A stretch of 64,000 bases of DNA from JADGHX01 sp035760965 (GTDB lineage Bacteria > Pseudomonadota > Gammaproteobacteria > Steroidobacterales > Steroidobacteraceae). The notes beneath the pieces are model-generated. The model made no database searches, was not told the origin of the DNA, and worked only from the letters and a program-made list of their open reading frames with translations. The DNA lies in contig DASTRY010000024.1 in NCBI GenBank assembly GCA_035760965.1, forward strand, positions 1 to 64,000. The letters are read 5' to 3'. How positions within the stretch are numbered: the stretch's first letter is position 1; every line of letters starts with the position of its first letter. Made by a program: the position numbers and the translations under genes. Of the stretch, positions 31,485 through 39,879 are shown piece after piece.

Positions 31485-33596
31485 ATGCTGGACGCGCTTC
31501 GAGCCGTAACGGATCGCACCACGTGGTCGGGCACTGAAGTGTCCGACGGGCAGAATGTCGCCGTCGGCGTCTCACGCGTACGCGCGCTGGATTCGCATAC
31601 CGTCGTCGCAGCGTGCGTCGTCGCCGTCGGCTATGTCTGCGGTGTGCTGGTCGGGCTCGCGCTCACCTTCAGATCGGAACCGATCTCGACACTCTGGCCG
31701 CCGAACGCCGTCCTGCTGACCGGCCTTCTGCTCACGCCCCCGCGGCGCTGGTGGGTCCTGATCGCGGCCGTACTCCCGGCGCACCTCATCGCCGAAATGG
31801 CGCTCGGCGTGCCCTGGCTGATGGCCACGTCCTGGTACGTCAGCAATGTCGCCGAGTCGTTGCTCGAAGCGGCGGTGCTGCTGCGCATTCTGGGCGGGCC
31901 GCCGCGCTTCGACCGCATGCGTGATGTCGCCGTGTTCATCGTCGTGGCCGGTGCGCTCGGTCCCGCCCTGACGTCATTCATCGACGTCGGGTTGGTCGCG
32001 CTGGTCGGCTGGCGCTATAGCGAATTCTGGGATCTGTGGCACAACCGCACGCTTTCGAACGGCCTCGCCGCGCTCATCGTGGTTCCGCTACTCCTGGGCG
32101 CAGTTGCCAGCATCAGAAAGCGGCGCACGAGCAAGGCGCCGCGCGCGATCAATGTCGCACGCTGGCTGGAATCCCTGGCGCTGCTCACCGGATTGTGCGT
32201 GACCTCCGCCCTCGTCTTTTATCAGGTACACCCGCCGCAGCAGTCGGTGGTGCTGATCTCCGCGCCGATGCCGTTCCTGCTCTGGGCCGCGATCCGGCGC
32301 AGCGTCTGGGGCGTGAGTCTGTGCCTGGCAATCGTGGCGTCATTCTCCATCCTCGGCGCGCTCGATGAGCGCGGGCCGTTTGCCGCGCATCCCGCGGAGA
32401 GCTCGGCGCGATCGCTGCAAGTGTTCCTGCTGCTGCAAGCCTCTTCGCTGATGCTGCTTGCCGCCTCGCTGGCCGAGGCGGTCAAGGCGCGAGCGCTGGC
32501 CCAGCGCAAGAGCGAGGAGCTCAATCTGGCGCTGCGCGCCGCGCGCCTGGGGACCTGGACTTGGGACCTCGCGAGCGACCGCATCACGCATCGGCGCCGC
32601 GGTTCCACGCACTCGGGACGGCTGCGCAGCTATACGCAGAGCTTTCGGGAACTGCTGCAGCGAGTGCGCGCCGAGGACCGCGATCTGCTGCTGCATTCCG
32701 CGCGCAGAGCCCTCCAACGCAATGGCAGCGCCGAAGTGGAATTCCGTGTTCGCGGCCCGGCCGGCGGTGTCTGCTGGATCGCGAGCCGCGGCAAGGTGCT
32801 GCTCGATGCGGCGGGCAAGCCGCGACGCATGATCGGTGTGTACGGCGATACCACGCTGCGGCGGACTCAGGAAGCACAGCTTCACGCGCAACGCGAGCAG
32901 ATCGCCCGGCTGAACAAAGCGTCGCTGCTGGGCGAAGTCTCGGCCGCACTGGCGCACGAGCTGAAGCAGCCGCTCACCGCGATTCTCACCAACGCGCAAG
33001 CCGCGCAGCACATGGTCGAACGCGGCAAGCTCGATCTGGCCGGTGTCAGCGAAATCCTCACGGACATCATCAACGACGACGAGCGCGCGAACGGAATCAT
33101 CGAGCGGCTGCGCACGGTGTTCGTGCGCGGCGATCCGCTGGAGAGCGTCGTCGACACGAACGAATGCATTCAGCAGGTTCTGGCGATGGAAGGCAGCTAT
33201 CTCACCGCGCACAACGTGTCCCGCACGGTAGAGCTCGATAGCACCGCCCCGCTGGCTCTGATCGATACGATTGCGCTCCAGCAGGTATTGATCAATCTCA
33301 TCGTGAATGCCTGTGACGCGATGGAGCACACCGCACCTGAAGACCGCTGCGTGCGGATCAACACCGCAGCGCTCGAAGGCGGGGTCAAGATCGAGGTCGG
33401 CAACAGCGGCCCTCCGCTACCGGATAGTGAGCAGATCTTCGAGCCGTTCTTCACGACCAAGCCCGATGGCATCGGCCTCGGACTCGCGATCTGCCGCACA
33501 GTCGTCGGCGCGCATCAGGGCCGGCTCTGGGCCACGAGCGAAGTGCCGCGTGGCGTGACCTTTCACATCTGGTTACCGAGCGCCGGGCGCGCTTGA
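31485..33596 (+). CDS. MASE1-PAS sensor histidine kinase
   Basis: 703 residues. About 40-330 is an integral-membrane MASE1 sensor with eight or so helices (SEPISTLWPPNAVLLTGLLL is typical). A PAS domain follows (about 345-460, ending RRMIGVYGDTTLRRTQEAQ). The kinase core has phospho-acceptor His491 in LAHELKQPLTAI, the N-box LINLIVNACDAME, and G-boxes PDGIGLGLAICR. The H-box type is that of FixL/DctB-like kinases. MASE1 ligands are generally unknown. No response regulator lies next to it; the nearest is the receiver-only protein at 39053. Its 3' end overlaps the convergent gamma-carbonic-anhydrase gene by 24 bp. Confidence 0.9.
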   Translation: MLDALRAVTDRTTWSGTEVSDGQNVAVGVSRVRALDSHTVVAACVVAVGYVCGVLVGLALTFRSEPISTLWPPNAVLLTGLLLTPPRRWWVLIAAVLPAHLIAEMALGVPWLMATSWYVSNVAESLLEAAVLLRILGGPPRFDRMRDVAVFIVVAGALGPALTSFIDVGLVALVGWRYSEFWDLWHNRTLSNGLAALIVVPLLLGAVASIRKRRTSKAPRAINVARWLESLALLTGLCVTSALVFYQVHPPQQSVVLISAPMPFLLWAAIRRSVWGVSLCLAIVASFSILGALDERGPFAAHPAESSARSLQVFLLLQASSLMLLAASLAEAVKARALAQRKSEELNLALRAARLGTWTWDLASDRITHRRRGSTHSGRLRSYTQSFRELLQRVRAEDRDLLLHSARRALQRNGSAEVEFRVRGPAGGVCWIASRGKVLLDAAGKPRRMIGVYGDTTLRRTQEAQLHAQREQIARLNKASLLGEVSAALAHELKQPLTAILTNAQAAQHMVERGKLDLAGVSEILTDIINDDERANGIIERLRTVFVRGDPLESVVDTNECIQQVLAMEGSYLTAHNVSRTVELDSTAPLALIDTIALQQVLINLIVNACDAMEHTAPEDRCVRINTAALEGGVKIEVGNSGPPLPDSEQIFEPFFTTKPDGIGLGLAICRTVVGAHQGRLWATSEVPRGVTFHIWLPSAGRA

Positions 33597-34118
33597 GCTG
33601 CCGTTGTACTCTTTGGCCAGCTGCACGTAGTGCGCAACGGACGCCCGGTTCGCGTCGATCTCCGCTGCAGTGAGTCTGCGCACGTAGCGAGCCGGCCGGC
33701 CGACCCATAGCTCGCCGGACTCGATGATCTTGCCCGGCGGAAGAAGGCTGCCGGCGCCCAGCATCGCGCCGCGCTCGAGCACGCAGCCGTCCATGACCGT
33801 CGCGTCCATGCCGATGAAGGACTCGTTTTCGATGCGGCAGCCGTGCAGCAGGCACTGATGGCCGACGAGCACGTCGTCGCCGATGAACGTGCCCCAGCGC
33901 CCGCCCGTCACGTGCACGATAGTTCCGTCCTGCAGGTTCGTGCGTGAACCGATCTCGATGCTGTGCACGTCGCCGCGCACCACGCAGTTGAACCAGATGC
34001 TCGCTTCCGCCCCGATGCGCACGTCTCCGATCACGTGCGTCCCGGGCGCAATGAAAGCGGTGGCATCGATCTGCGGCACGACGCCGCAATAGGGCCAGAC
34101 CTGTCCTGCAATCGACAT
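33573..34118 (-). CDS. gamma-carbonic-anhydrase-family protein
   Basis: 181 residues of left-handed beta-helix hexapeptide repeats (IGDVRIGAEASIWFNCVVRGD and following). The three zinc-binding His positions appear intact: TIVHVTGG, then DVLVGHQCLLHGC. Members (YrdA/PaaY/Cam-like) form trimers with metal at subunit interfaces; many are thioesterases or have no measurable carbonic-anhydrase activity, so the reaction is open. Cytoplasmic. It converges on the histidine-kinase gene. Confidence 0.88.
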   Translation of the reverse strand: MSIAGQVWPYCGVVPQIDATAFIAPGTHVIGDVRIGAEASIWFNCVVRGDVHSIEIGSRTNLQDGTIVHVTGGRWGTFIGDDVLVGHQCLLHGCRIENESFIGMDATVMDGCVLERGAMLGAGSLLPPGKIIESGELWVGRPARYVRRLTAAEIDANRASVAHYVQLAKEYNGSSSAPGAR

Positions 34119-34154
34119 GCGACTCGTACTCCTCGGTGATGCGATCAGTATGCG

Positions 34155-34778
34155 CTACTGCAGATAGCGGAGCACCAGCCGCGTCGCTTCGTCGACGAGG
34201 TGTGCCATCGCGCCATCGTCGAGCCTATCCGCGTGGTGCAAGACGGCGTTGTGCGTCAGCGCTTCGATCGAAGTCACGCACACGAACGCCGCAAGCTCCA
34301 GATCCGGCGCACGCACCTCGTCGCGGTGCTCCTCGAGGTACTTCCGGAACAGCGCATAGTTCTCGCGGCTGAAAGTCTCGACGTGCTCGAGCCTTCCGGT
34401 ACGCGGAATCTGCTCCGCCAGCACGCGATGCAGCTTGGGATCGACGCGATGCGCCTCGACCGCCGCGGTGATGAGACGGCGCAACCCCTGCTTCATCGGC
34501 AGCGCCGCCACATCCGCCAGCGCGCCCCGAACCACTTGCATCAGCTCCTCGTGGTGGCGATCGATGACCGCGGCCACGAGCGCCTCTTTGCTCGGGAAAT
34601 ACTGGTACAGCGAGCCGATGCTCACGCCCGCCTGCTCCGCGATGCGGTTGGTGCTGGCTTTGTCGAAGCCTTCTCTGACCAGAATGCGAGCGGTCGCTTC
34701 GATGAGCGCATCGACGGTCGCGCGCGAGCGCTCCTGAGAGGCGTATTTGCGCGGACTTGTGAGCGGTTTGCGCGCCAT
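34155..34778 (-). CDS. TetR-family regulator
   Basis: 207 residues from the ATG at 34778. The N-terminal helix-turn-helix reads RATVDALIEATARILVREGFDKASTNRIAEQAGVSIGSLYQYFPSKEALV, complete and canonical. The C-terminal ligand/dimer domain is helical (SIEALTHNAVLHHADRLDDGAMAHLVDEATRLVLRYL, a TetR_C type). It is divergent from the DinB-like gene, and a perfect GAGCGATCGCTC palindrome lies between them, so it most likely represses itself and dinB. Ligand unknown. Confidence 0.92.
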   Translation of the reverse strand: MARKPLTSPRKYASQERSRATVDALIEATARILVREGFDKASTNRIAEQAGVSIGSLYQYFPSKEALVAAVIDRHHEELMQVVRGALADVAALPMKQGLRRLITAAVEAHRVDPKLHRVLAEQIPRTGRLEHVETFSRENYALFRKYLEEHRDEVRAPDLELAAFVCVTSIEALTHNAVLHHADRLDDGAMAHLVDEATRLVLRYLQ

Positions 34779-34811
34779 GGGCCGGCCGTTCCGAATGCGA
34801 GTAGGCAATGT

Positions 34812-34823
34812 GAGCGATCGCTC
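34812..34823. promoter_or_regulatory. TetR operator, palindrome GAGCGATCGCTC
   Basis: A perfect 12-bp palindrome 33 bp upstream of tetR and 54 bp upstream of the DinB-like gene. Its position in a divergent TetR promoter and its symmetry make it the likely operator for both directions. Confidence 0.6.
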
Positions 34824-34877
34824 GTATTCTGCCTCCGCGTTCTGAAATGGCAAATGCAGATGGAGATGGAGTACGTC

Positions 34878-35387
34878 ATGCCTCATACCCCCTACTCCCG
34901 GCTCATCGCCGAGAAGCGCTGGGCCGACCGCGGCCTTTACGATGTGGTGAGCCGCAACTTCGCGCGACTATCGGACGAGGAAGCGTCGATCGTGCTGCGC
35001 ATTCTCGACCACATCCACACGGTCGATCGGATTTTTCAGCATCACCTGCAGGGAACGCCGCATTCGTTCAAGGTGGCGCGGTCCGAGCAGATACCGCCGC
35101 TCGACGTGCTCGCAGCAGGCGCGCGCGAGGTGGATGATTGGTACGTCTCTTACGTCGAGAGCCTTGCGGCGCACGACTTCGAGCAGCCGGTTGATTTCGT
35201 GTTCACGAGCGGAAAGCCCGCGCGCATGCGGCGCGGCGAGATCGTTCTGCACGTGTGCCTGCACGGCGCGTACCACCGCGGTAATGCCGGTGCGGTCCTG
35301 CAGTTGAGGGGCATTGCACCGAATCGCGACGCGATCACGGACTTTCTGGAAGACACGACGGGGCTCGTCGCTTCGCGGGCTGCCTGA
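34878..35387 (+). CDS. DinB-family metal-binding four-helix protein
   Basis: 169 residues. The ATG at 34878 is chosen over upstream ATGs (34854, 34860, 34866) because GGAGATGGAG gives the proper ribosome site for it. The DinB metal triad is visible: a His in ILDHIHTVDRIFQHHL and the pair in CLHGAYHRGNAG (H-x3-H). DinB-like proteins of this kind include bacillithiol/mycothiol-type thiol transferases and metal-dependent enzymes of unknown role. Probably repressed by the divergent TetR. Confidence 0.82.
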   Translation: MPHTPYSRLIAEKRWADRGLYDVVSRNFARLSDEEASIVLRILDHIHTVDRIFQHHLQGTPHSFKVARSEQIPPLDVLAAGAREVDDWYVSYVESLAAHDFEQPVDFVFTSGKPARMRRGEIVLHVCLHGAYHRGNAGAVLQLRGIAPNRDAITDFLEDTTGLVASRAA

Positions 35388-35422
35388 GATCGGACGCCCA
35401 TCAGGCGCAGGCGCTCGGCCGC

Positions 35423-35577
35423 GAGGAGCGCTCCTTCCTTGCGGCGGTGACGATCGAGCCCTCGATTGCCATCGCGGCTAGCGAGGCTGCGCCCAGCCGC
35501 CGCCTGAGGAGCGCCCTTCCTTGCGGCGATCCCGACTGAGCCGCGCGATCGCCATCGCGGCTAGCGAGGCTCCGCCC
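35423..35577. repeat. two imperfect 72-bp direct repeats
   Basis: Positions 35423-35494 and 35506-35577 are near-identical over long stretches (GAGGAGCG at the left, CCATCGCGGCTAGCGAGG toward the right), with a short divergent middle and a small indel. The period is 83 bp. They lie in the gap between dinB and the di-iron gene, and the second runs into the strong hairpin at 35573. No frame is supported. Confidence 0.6.
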
Positions 35578-35607
35578 GGCGGCTGCGTGCCCTGCAGCCG
35601 CCGGGCG
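35573..35607. terminator. strong 14-bp-stem hairpin between convergent genes
   Basis: Positions 35573-35586 pair perfectly with 35594-35607 around the 7-base loop GTGCCCT, 9 bases past the stop of the minus-strand di-iron gene. No U-tract on either side. Probably a bidirectional terminator for dinB and the di-iron gene. Confidence 0.55.
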
Positions 35608-35616
35608 CTCTCGTCA

Positions 35617-36549
35617 TCACTGCAGTACCGCGACGGCCTCGCCGATGCGCGCACCCTGCGCTTCCGTGATGAGGCCACCGAGAATCTTCTGGAATCTCGG
35701 GTGAGCGGCCCCCGACAGGATGTACTGCCATCGGTACGCCTTCAGGAACTGCGACGTGACGCTCGCGACCTCGTCGTCCGAGATTGCCCGCCCGCAATGG
35801 GCGGCGAAGTACGCCGCGTCCGACTTCGCCTGCATCTGCAGGATGCCGTCGACCGCGCGCACCAGCACGATGAAATCGGTCACGCCGCGATCCCGCTCGG
35901 CGGGCGTAAGCGTCGCGTCGTGCCGCGCCAGCTCGAGCTCGTCCAGCACGACGTGCTGACACTCATCCTTCCAGTGATACAGAAAGACGTCCTTGAACAG
36001 CGGCGAGAGCTCGCCATCCGATGCGATGCTCTGTCGATAATGCTGCTGCACGAAGAGCTCGATGTGCAGCGTCAGAACGAGCACGGCCCAGGTGCTGTTC
36101 GCCAGCACGACGCGCGCGACGTCATCGGGATCGATGTCGAATCGATAACCGCTCGGCATCGTCTCTGCCATCATGTCGTCGATGCGCCGGAACAGCGCCT
36201 GATGCCGCAGCTCCTCCTCGCTGAAGCGCACGAGCGCTTCGAGCGCATTCTGATCGCCGAGTGAGTGATCGCGGCCGATCTCCAGCAGCTTCGCCGTGAT
36301 GAATCGCTCGACGAGACCGAACACGTTCGCATACGTGCGGCCTTGAATCCGGCTGACGAAACGCTTCTCGGTCTCGTCCAGGGTTGCGAATTCCTCCGGC
36401 AGCGCGAGCGCGTCCGGCAGGTACTTGCCATCGGCTTCGAAACGGCGCCCGCGGATGACGTCCTTTTCGATGTCCCAGCGCGCCTCTTTCGAGGCGCGGG
36501 CGCAGCGCGCATACCGTTCCGAGTCGGAGAGTTGAATGACGGCGTTCAT
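35617..36549 (-). CDS. ferritin-like di-iron carboxylate protein (possible oxygenase)
   Basis: 310 residues, mostly helical, with a full set of di-iron ligands in ferritin-like order: Glu81 (LVERFI), Glu113-x-x-His116 (EEELRHQALF), Glu164 (LHIELFV) and Glu196-x-x-His199 (KDECQHVVLDE). This matches ribonucleotide-reductase-like oxidases/oxygenases; AurF-type N-oxygenases are possible relatives, but the family was not fixed. No signal peptide. An AraC-type regulator is divergently encoded 111 bp away, suggesting inducible expression for a specific substrate. Confidence 0.7.
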   Translation of the reverse strand: MNAVIQLSDSERYARCARASKEARWDIEKDVIRGRRFEADGKYLPDALALPEEFATLDETEKRFVSRIQGRTYANVFGLVERFITAKLLEIGRDHSLGDQNALEALVRFSEEELRHQALFRRIDDMMAETMPSGYRFDIDPDDVARVVLANSTWAVLVLTLHIELFVQQHYRQSIASDGELSPLFKDVFLYHWKDECQHVVLDELELARHDATLTPAERDRGVTDFIVLVRAVDGILQMQAKSDAAYFAAHCGRAISDDEVASVTSQFLKAYRWQYILSGAAHPRFQKILGGLITEAQGARIGEAVAVLQ

Positions 36550-36660
36550 GTCGCTTCCTCGTGATGTGCTTCGGTGGAACGCACTCTAGGAGGGGGCGGA
36601 CGTTGCAGCTATGATCGGGCCGCCGAAAGACATGGCAGAAACGCCAGGTGCGGTCTCTCG

Positions 36661-37620
36661 ATGGATGCACTCTCCGACGTACTCAGAATCGCTCGCCTCG
36701 CAGGCGGCGTATTCCTGCACGCGGAGCTGACGGCGCCGTGGTGTATCGCCGGACGTATCGCGCCGGAGATGTGCGCGCCCTTCCTCGGCTCGGTTCGCCA
36801 TCTCGTTCCCTATCACTACGTGCTCGAAGGCGAGCTCGCTTTCGCGCTCGACGGCGCGGCGCCGTGCACGCTACGCAGCGGCGAAGTGGTCATGTTCCCG
36901 CGCAACGATCTGCACAAGATGGGGAGCGATCTCGCCTGTCCGGCGGTGAAGATCCGGGACGTTCTGCGGCCCGGCGGCATCGGCACAACCATTCAGACGA
37001 TCCGTCACGGCCATGGAGGCGCGCTCACCCGACTGGTGTGCGGCTTCCTCGGCTGCGACATCGCGCAGGGCAACCCCGTATTCGAGACACTGCCGTCGGT
37101 CATCCTGCTGCGGATCGAAGAAGCCGACTCTGCCGAATGGATTCGCACGACGTTCCAGTATGCCGCCGGCGAGATCGCCGCGGGCCGTGCCGGCTCGGAG
37201 ACCGTGCTCGCGAAGCTCTCGGAATTGCTCTTCGTCGAAGCCGTGCGGCGCTATGCGAAGCAACTGCCGCCGGGCCAGACCGGCTGGTTCGCCGGATTGC
37301 AGGATCCGGTGATCGCGCGCGTGCTCGCGCTCATGCACGGCGACATCACGCGCAACTGGAGCGTGGAAGACTTGGGTCGTGAAGCCGGCCTGTCGCGCTC
37401 GGCCCTGGCCGATCGCTTCACGCGCCTGCTCGGAATGCCGCCAATGCAGTATCTCGGCCAGTGGCGGATGCACGTGGCCGCGCAGAGTCTCAGGAGCTCG
37501 CGGCTCTCCGTAGCGCGACTCGCGGAGCAAGTCGGCTACGAGTCCGAAGCGGCGTTTTCGCGCGCGTTTCGCAAAACATTCGGGACCGCGCCGGCGAGCT
37601 GGCGACGGCTGAATCGCTAG
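36661..37620 (+). CDS. AraC-family regulator with cupin sensor domain
   Basis: 319 residues from the ATG at 36661. The N-terminal half is an AraC-type cupin (VPYHYVLEGELAFALDGAAPCTLRSGEVVMFPRNDLHKMG). The C-terminal half has two helix-turn-helix units: WSVEDLGREAGLSRSALADRFTRLLGMPPMQYLGQWRM, then SVARLAEQVGYESEAAFSRAFRKTFGTAPASWR. It reads as the cupin_6 AraC group, often tied to oxidoreductases. It likely controls the divergent di-iron gene. Ligand unknown. Confidence 0.9.
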   Translation: MDALSDVLRIARLAGGVFLHAELTAPWCIAGRIAPEMCAPFLGSVRHLVPYHYVLEGELAFALDGAAPCTLRSGEVVMFPRNDLHKMGSDLACPAVKIRDVLRPGGIGTTIQTIRHGHGGALTRLVCGFLGCDIAQGNPVFETLPSVILLRIEEADSAEWIRTTFQYAAGEIAAGRAGSETVLAKLSELLFVEAVRRYAKQLPPGQTGWFAGLQDPVIARVLALMHGDITRNWSVEDLGREAGLSRSALADRFTRLLGMPPMQYLGQWRMHVAAQSLRSSRLSVARLAEQVGYESEAAFSRAFRKTFGTAPASWRRLNR

Positions 37621-37669
37621 CGGAACGCGCTCCCAAACGCGATCGAGTGCAGTACGCGCGGAGCGCGGG

Positions 37670-38725
37670 TCATCCCGCCCGATCTTCGCGCCCCGAATGG
37701 TTCTGGTGCTTCTCGAGCTGGCGCAGCTCTTTCGTCAGCTCATCGAGGTGCCGGAAGCGCGCGGCGTTTCGCCGGAAGCGACTGGCCTCCTGCGCCCCTA
37801 TCGTGCTCGAGTACGTGCCCGGCTCGCGGATTGAGCTGGAGACGGCCGTCATCGCGAGGATCGTCACGCCATCGCAGATCTCGACGTGATCGGCGATGCC
37901 GGCGTGGCCGCCAATCATGCAGTGCTTGCCGATACTCGCGCTGCCGGCGATGCCCACGCACGCGGCGATGGCCGTGTGCGCGCCGATGTGCACGTTGTGC
38001 GCGATCTGGATCAAGTTGTCGAGCTTCACGCCATCTTCGATGATGGTGTCGCCCAGCGCACCGCGATCGATGGTCGTGTTGGCGCCGATCTCGACGTCAT
38101 CGCCGATGCGCACCGAACCGAGCTGCGGCACCTTGATCCACGTTCCGTCTTCATTGGGCGCGAATCCGAAGCCATCCGCACCGAGCACGGCGCCCGGATG
38201 CACGATGCAGCGCGCGCCGATGCGGACCCTTTCGCAGACGGTGACACGCGCCACGAGACGCGACGCATCGCCCACGACGGCTCCTTTCATCACGACGCAG
38301 CCCGGCCCGAGCACCACGTCGCGCCCGATGCGCGCACCGGCACCGACGTGGCAGCCCGCAGCGATGCTGGCGCTGCCATCGATTTGCGCGGTCTCGTGCA
38401 CGATCGCCGCCTCATGAATGCCGGGCTCCTCGCGATCCACCGGATGGAGCAGAGCCGCGACGCGCGCGAACAACGCGTGCGGGTTCGGGGTGATCAACGC
38501 CGGTCGCGCGCTGCGCGAAGCATTGGCTGGGGAGACGATCACCGCGCCGACGCGAGTCGTCTCGAGGAGAGGGACATACTTGGGCCGCGCGACGAATGCG
38601 ATCGCTTGTTCATCCGCCGCCGCCAACGTGCCGACGCGCGTGACGCGCACGCTCGCGTCGCCTTGCACCTTGCAGCCGAACCGCTCGGCCAACTCGCCGA
38701 GTGAAATGCCTTCTTGTCTGAACAT
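37670..38725 (-). CDS. lpxD: UDP-3-O-(3-hydroxyacyl)glucosamine N-acyltransferase (isolated LpxD)
   Basis: 351 residues from the ATG at 38725. The N-terminal uridine-binding domain (SLGELAERFGCKVQGDASVRVTRVGTLAAADEQAIAFV) and the left-handed beta-helix with the catalytic His in LDNLIQIAHNVHIG are complete, as is GADGFGFAPNEDGTWIKVPQLG. It adds the second acyl chain in lipid A synthesis. It stands alone, away from the usual bamA-skp-lpxD-fabZ-lpxA cluster, so it may be a second LpxD with different chain preference. It converges on the AraC gene. An FNR-type box lies 222 bp upstream. Confidence 0.9.
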   Translation of the reverse strand: MFRQEGISLGELAERFGCKVQGDASVRVTRVGTLAAADEQAIAFVARPKYVPLLETTRVGAVIVSPANASRSARPALITPNPHALFARVAALLHPVDREEPGIHEAAIVHETAQIDGSASIAAGCHVGAGARIGRDVVLGPGCVVMKGAVVGDASRLVARVTVCERVRIGARCIVHPGAVLGADGFGFAPNEDGTWIKVPQLGSVRIGDDVEIGANTTIDRGALGDTIIEDGVKLDNLIQIAHNVHIGAHTAIAACVGIAGSASIGKHCMIGGHAGIADHVEICDGVTILAMTAVSSSIREPGTYSSTIGAQEASRFRRNAARFRHLDELTKELRQLEKHQNHSGREDRAG

Positions 38726-39052
38726 GCGTAGCCACTCCACGCGCGTGAGAGAAATGGTGCCAACCTTCCCGAGCCGGCACCAGAAATCCGACGATGCGGA
38801 AGCGCGCGGAATATAGGGCGCCGCCGCGGCCTTTGCATTGGTGTGACCACATGCGAGCAAATCGCGTGCCCATACGTCGCTCGCAAGCGACGCTGCTCGC
38901 GCGTCTGCACCGTTATCGTGCGATATCAGCGAAGGTGCTCGACGTTATTGATAGAGATCAACGGGAGCGGCGCGCGGCATCGAACGCCGCCCAAGCCGCG
39001 CTCACGCGCGCCGCAAGTGTGTGCTCGAGAATCCGCATGCGCGGAGCGCGCG
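38726..39052. other. 327-bp intergenic region upstream of lpxD
   Basis: No supported gene. It holds a hairpin (CGTCGCT paired with AGCGACG, 38875-38892), an AATATA stretch near 38810 that reads as a weak -10 toward lpxD, and the FNR-type box listed separately. The rest is GC-rich without recognisable signal. Confidence 0.5.
38948..38961. promoter_or_regulatory. perfect FNR/Anr-type box TTGATAGAGATCAA
   Basis: TTGAT-N4-ATCAA matches the FNR/Anr consensus exactly. It is 222 bp upstream of lpxD and 91 bp past the response-regulator stop. That spacing fits no assigned gene start on either strand, so its target (lpxD from afar, or an unrecognised RNA) is open. Confidence 0.55.
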
Positions 39053-39475
39053 TCAGCCGTTCGCTGCAAGCGGCTCCGCGTTCCTGAGCTCCTCACCTCT
39101 GGGTCTATCTTTGAGACCATCGAGCAGCGAGTCGAGCTGGTCGAAGTCCACGGGCTTCGTCAGGAACGTATCGAATCCCGCCGCTCGCGCCTTGTCGCGT
39201 TCCACATCGCGCGTCCAGCCGGTCAGCGCGATCAGAGCGGTGCGCTGCGCCTTCGCGCGAACCGCCTTCGCAATGTCATACCCGCTCAAGACGGGCATGT
39301 CGATGTCGAGCACGGCGATGTCCGGCCAGCCGCTGACCGCGATGCGCATCGCCTCTTCGCCGTCGTGCGCCGTTTGCGCCTCGTGGCCGGACATGCGCAT
39401 CAATATCGCGAGCGAGTCCGCGCTGTCTGGGTTGTCGTCGGCAACGAGCACGCGCAATGGCCGTTCGTTCGTCAT
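39053..39475 (-). CDS. stand-alone response-regulator receiver protein
   Basis: 140 residues from the ATG at 39475 behind GGAGGTGCCT. A single receiver domain: acidic pair Asp13-Asp14 (VADDNPDS), phospho-acceptor Asp57 (VLDIDMPVLSG), Thr85 (IALTGW) and Lys107 (FLTKPVD). No output domain. CheY-like proteins of this type relay phosphate to another protein or act on hybrid kinases. It lies 17 bases after the hibernation-factor gene and may share its transcript. The only histidine kinase in the window (31485) is a possible partner, unproven. Confidence 0.92.
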   Translation of the reverse strand: MTNERPLRVLVADDNPDSADSLAILMRMSGHEAQTAHDGEEAMRIAVSGWPDIAVLDIDMPVLSGYDIAKAVRAKAQRTALIALTGWTRDVERDKARAAGFDTFLTKPVDFDQLDSLLDGLKDRPRGEELRNAEPLAANG

Positions 39476-39492
39476 AGGCACCTCCGGTCTCG

Positions 39493-39879
39493 TCAGCCGT
39501 AAAGAGCCATCGCCGCCGGCGCGAAGCGACCGAGCGGGAGGCGACGCTGTGCGATCTTCCACAGGGGTAGGCAGCGCAGTCGCGCGACATGCCGCGTGGT
39601 TCGCCGCTCGAGCTCATTGAAGGCGTCGAACAGGACGGTGCGCAGATCGTGGCCTTCCGTCGCGGCGACGAGCGCTGCCCGCGGAAGCTTCAGGCGCAAG
39701 CAGACACGATACAGATGATGGTGAGGATTCTTGGCCACTCGTCCGTCTATCCGGATGACATCGGGTTGATACGACGCGAGGCGCCGCTCGATGTGCCGCG
39801 CGCGTTCCCGAAACAGATCGCGCAGGCCGGGGCGGCTCGGTTCAGTGACGCCGTGAAAAGACAACGACAGCTTCATCAT
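39493..39879 (-). CDS. HPF/RaiA-like ribosome hibernation factor
   Basis: 128 residues. The short-HPF (S30AE) pattern is visible: MMKLSLSFHGVTEPSRPGLRDLFRERARHIERRLASYQPDVIRIDGRV, then YRVCLRLKLPRAALVAATEGHDLRTVLFDAFNELERRTTRHVARL. The C-terminal ~20 residues are an unusual extension. Such proteins bind the 30S subunit at the mRNA/tRNA channel and silence ribosomes in stress or starvation. It is upstream of a receiver protein and near Hsp20, suggesting a dormancy/stress cluster. Divergence from classical HPF is notable, so a paralogous role is possible. Confidence 0.75.
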   Translation of the reverse strand: MMKLSLSFHGVTEPSRPGLRDLFRERARHIERRLASYQPDVIRIDGRVAKNPHHHLYRVCLRLKLPRAALVAATEGHDLRTVLFDAFNELERRTTRHVARLRCLPLWKIAQRRLPLGRFAPAAMALYG

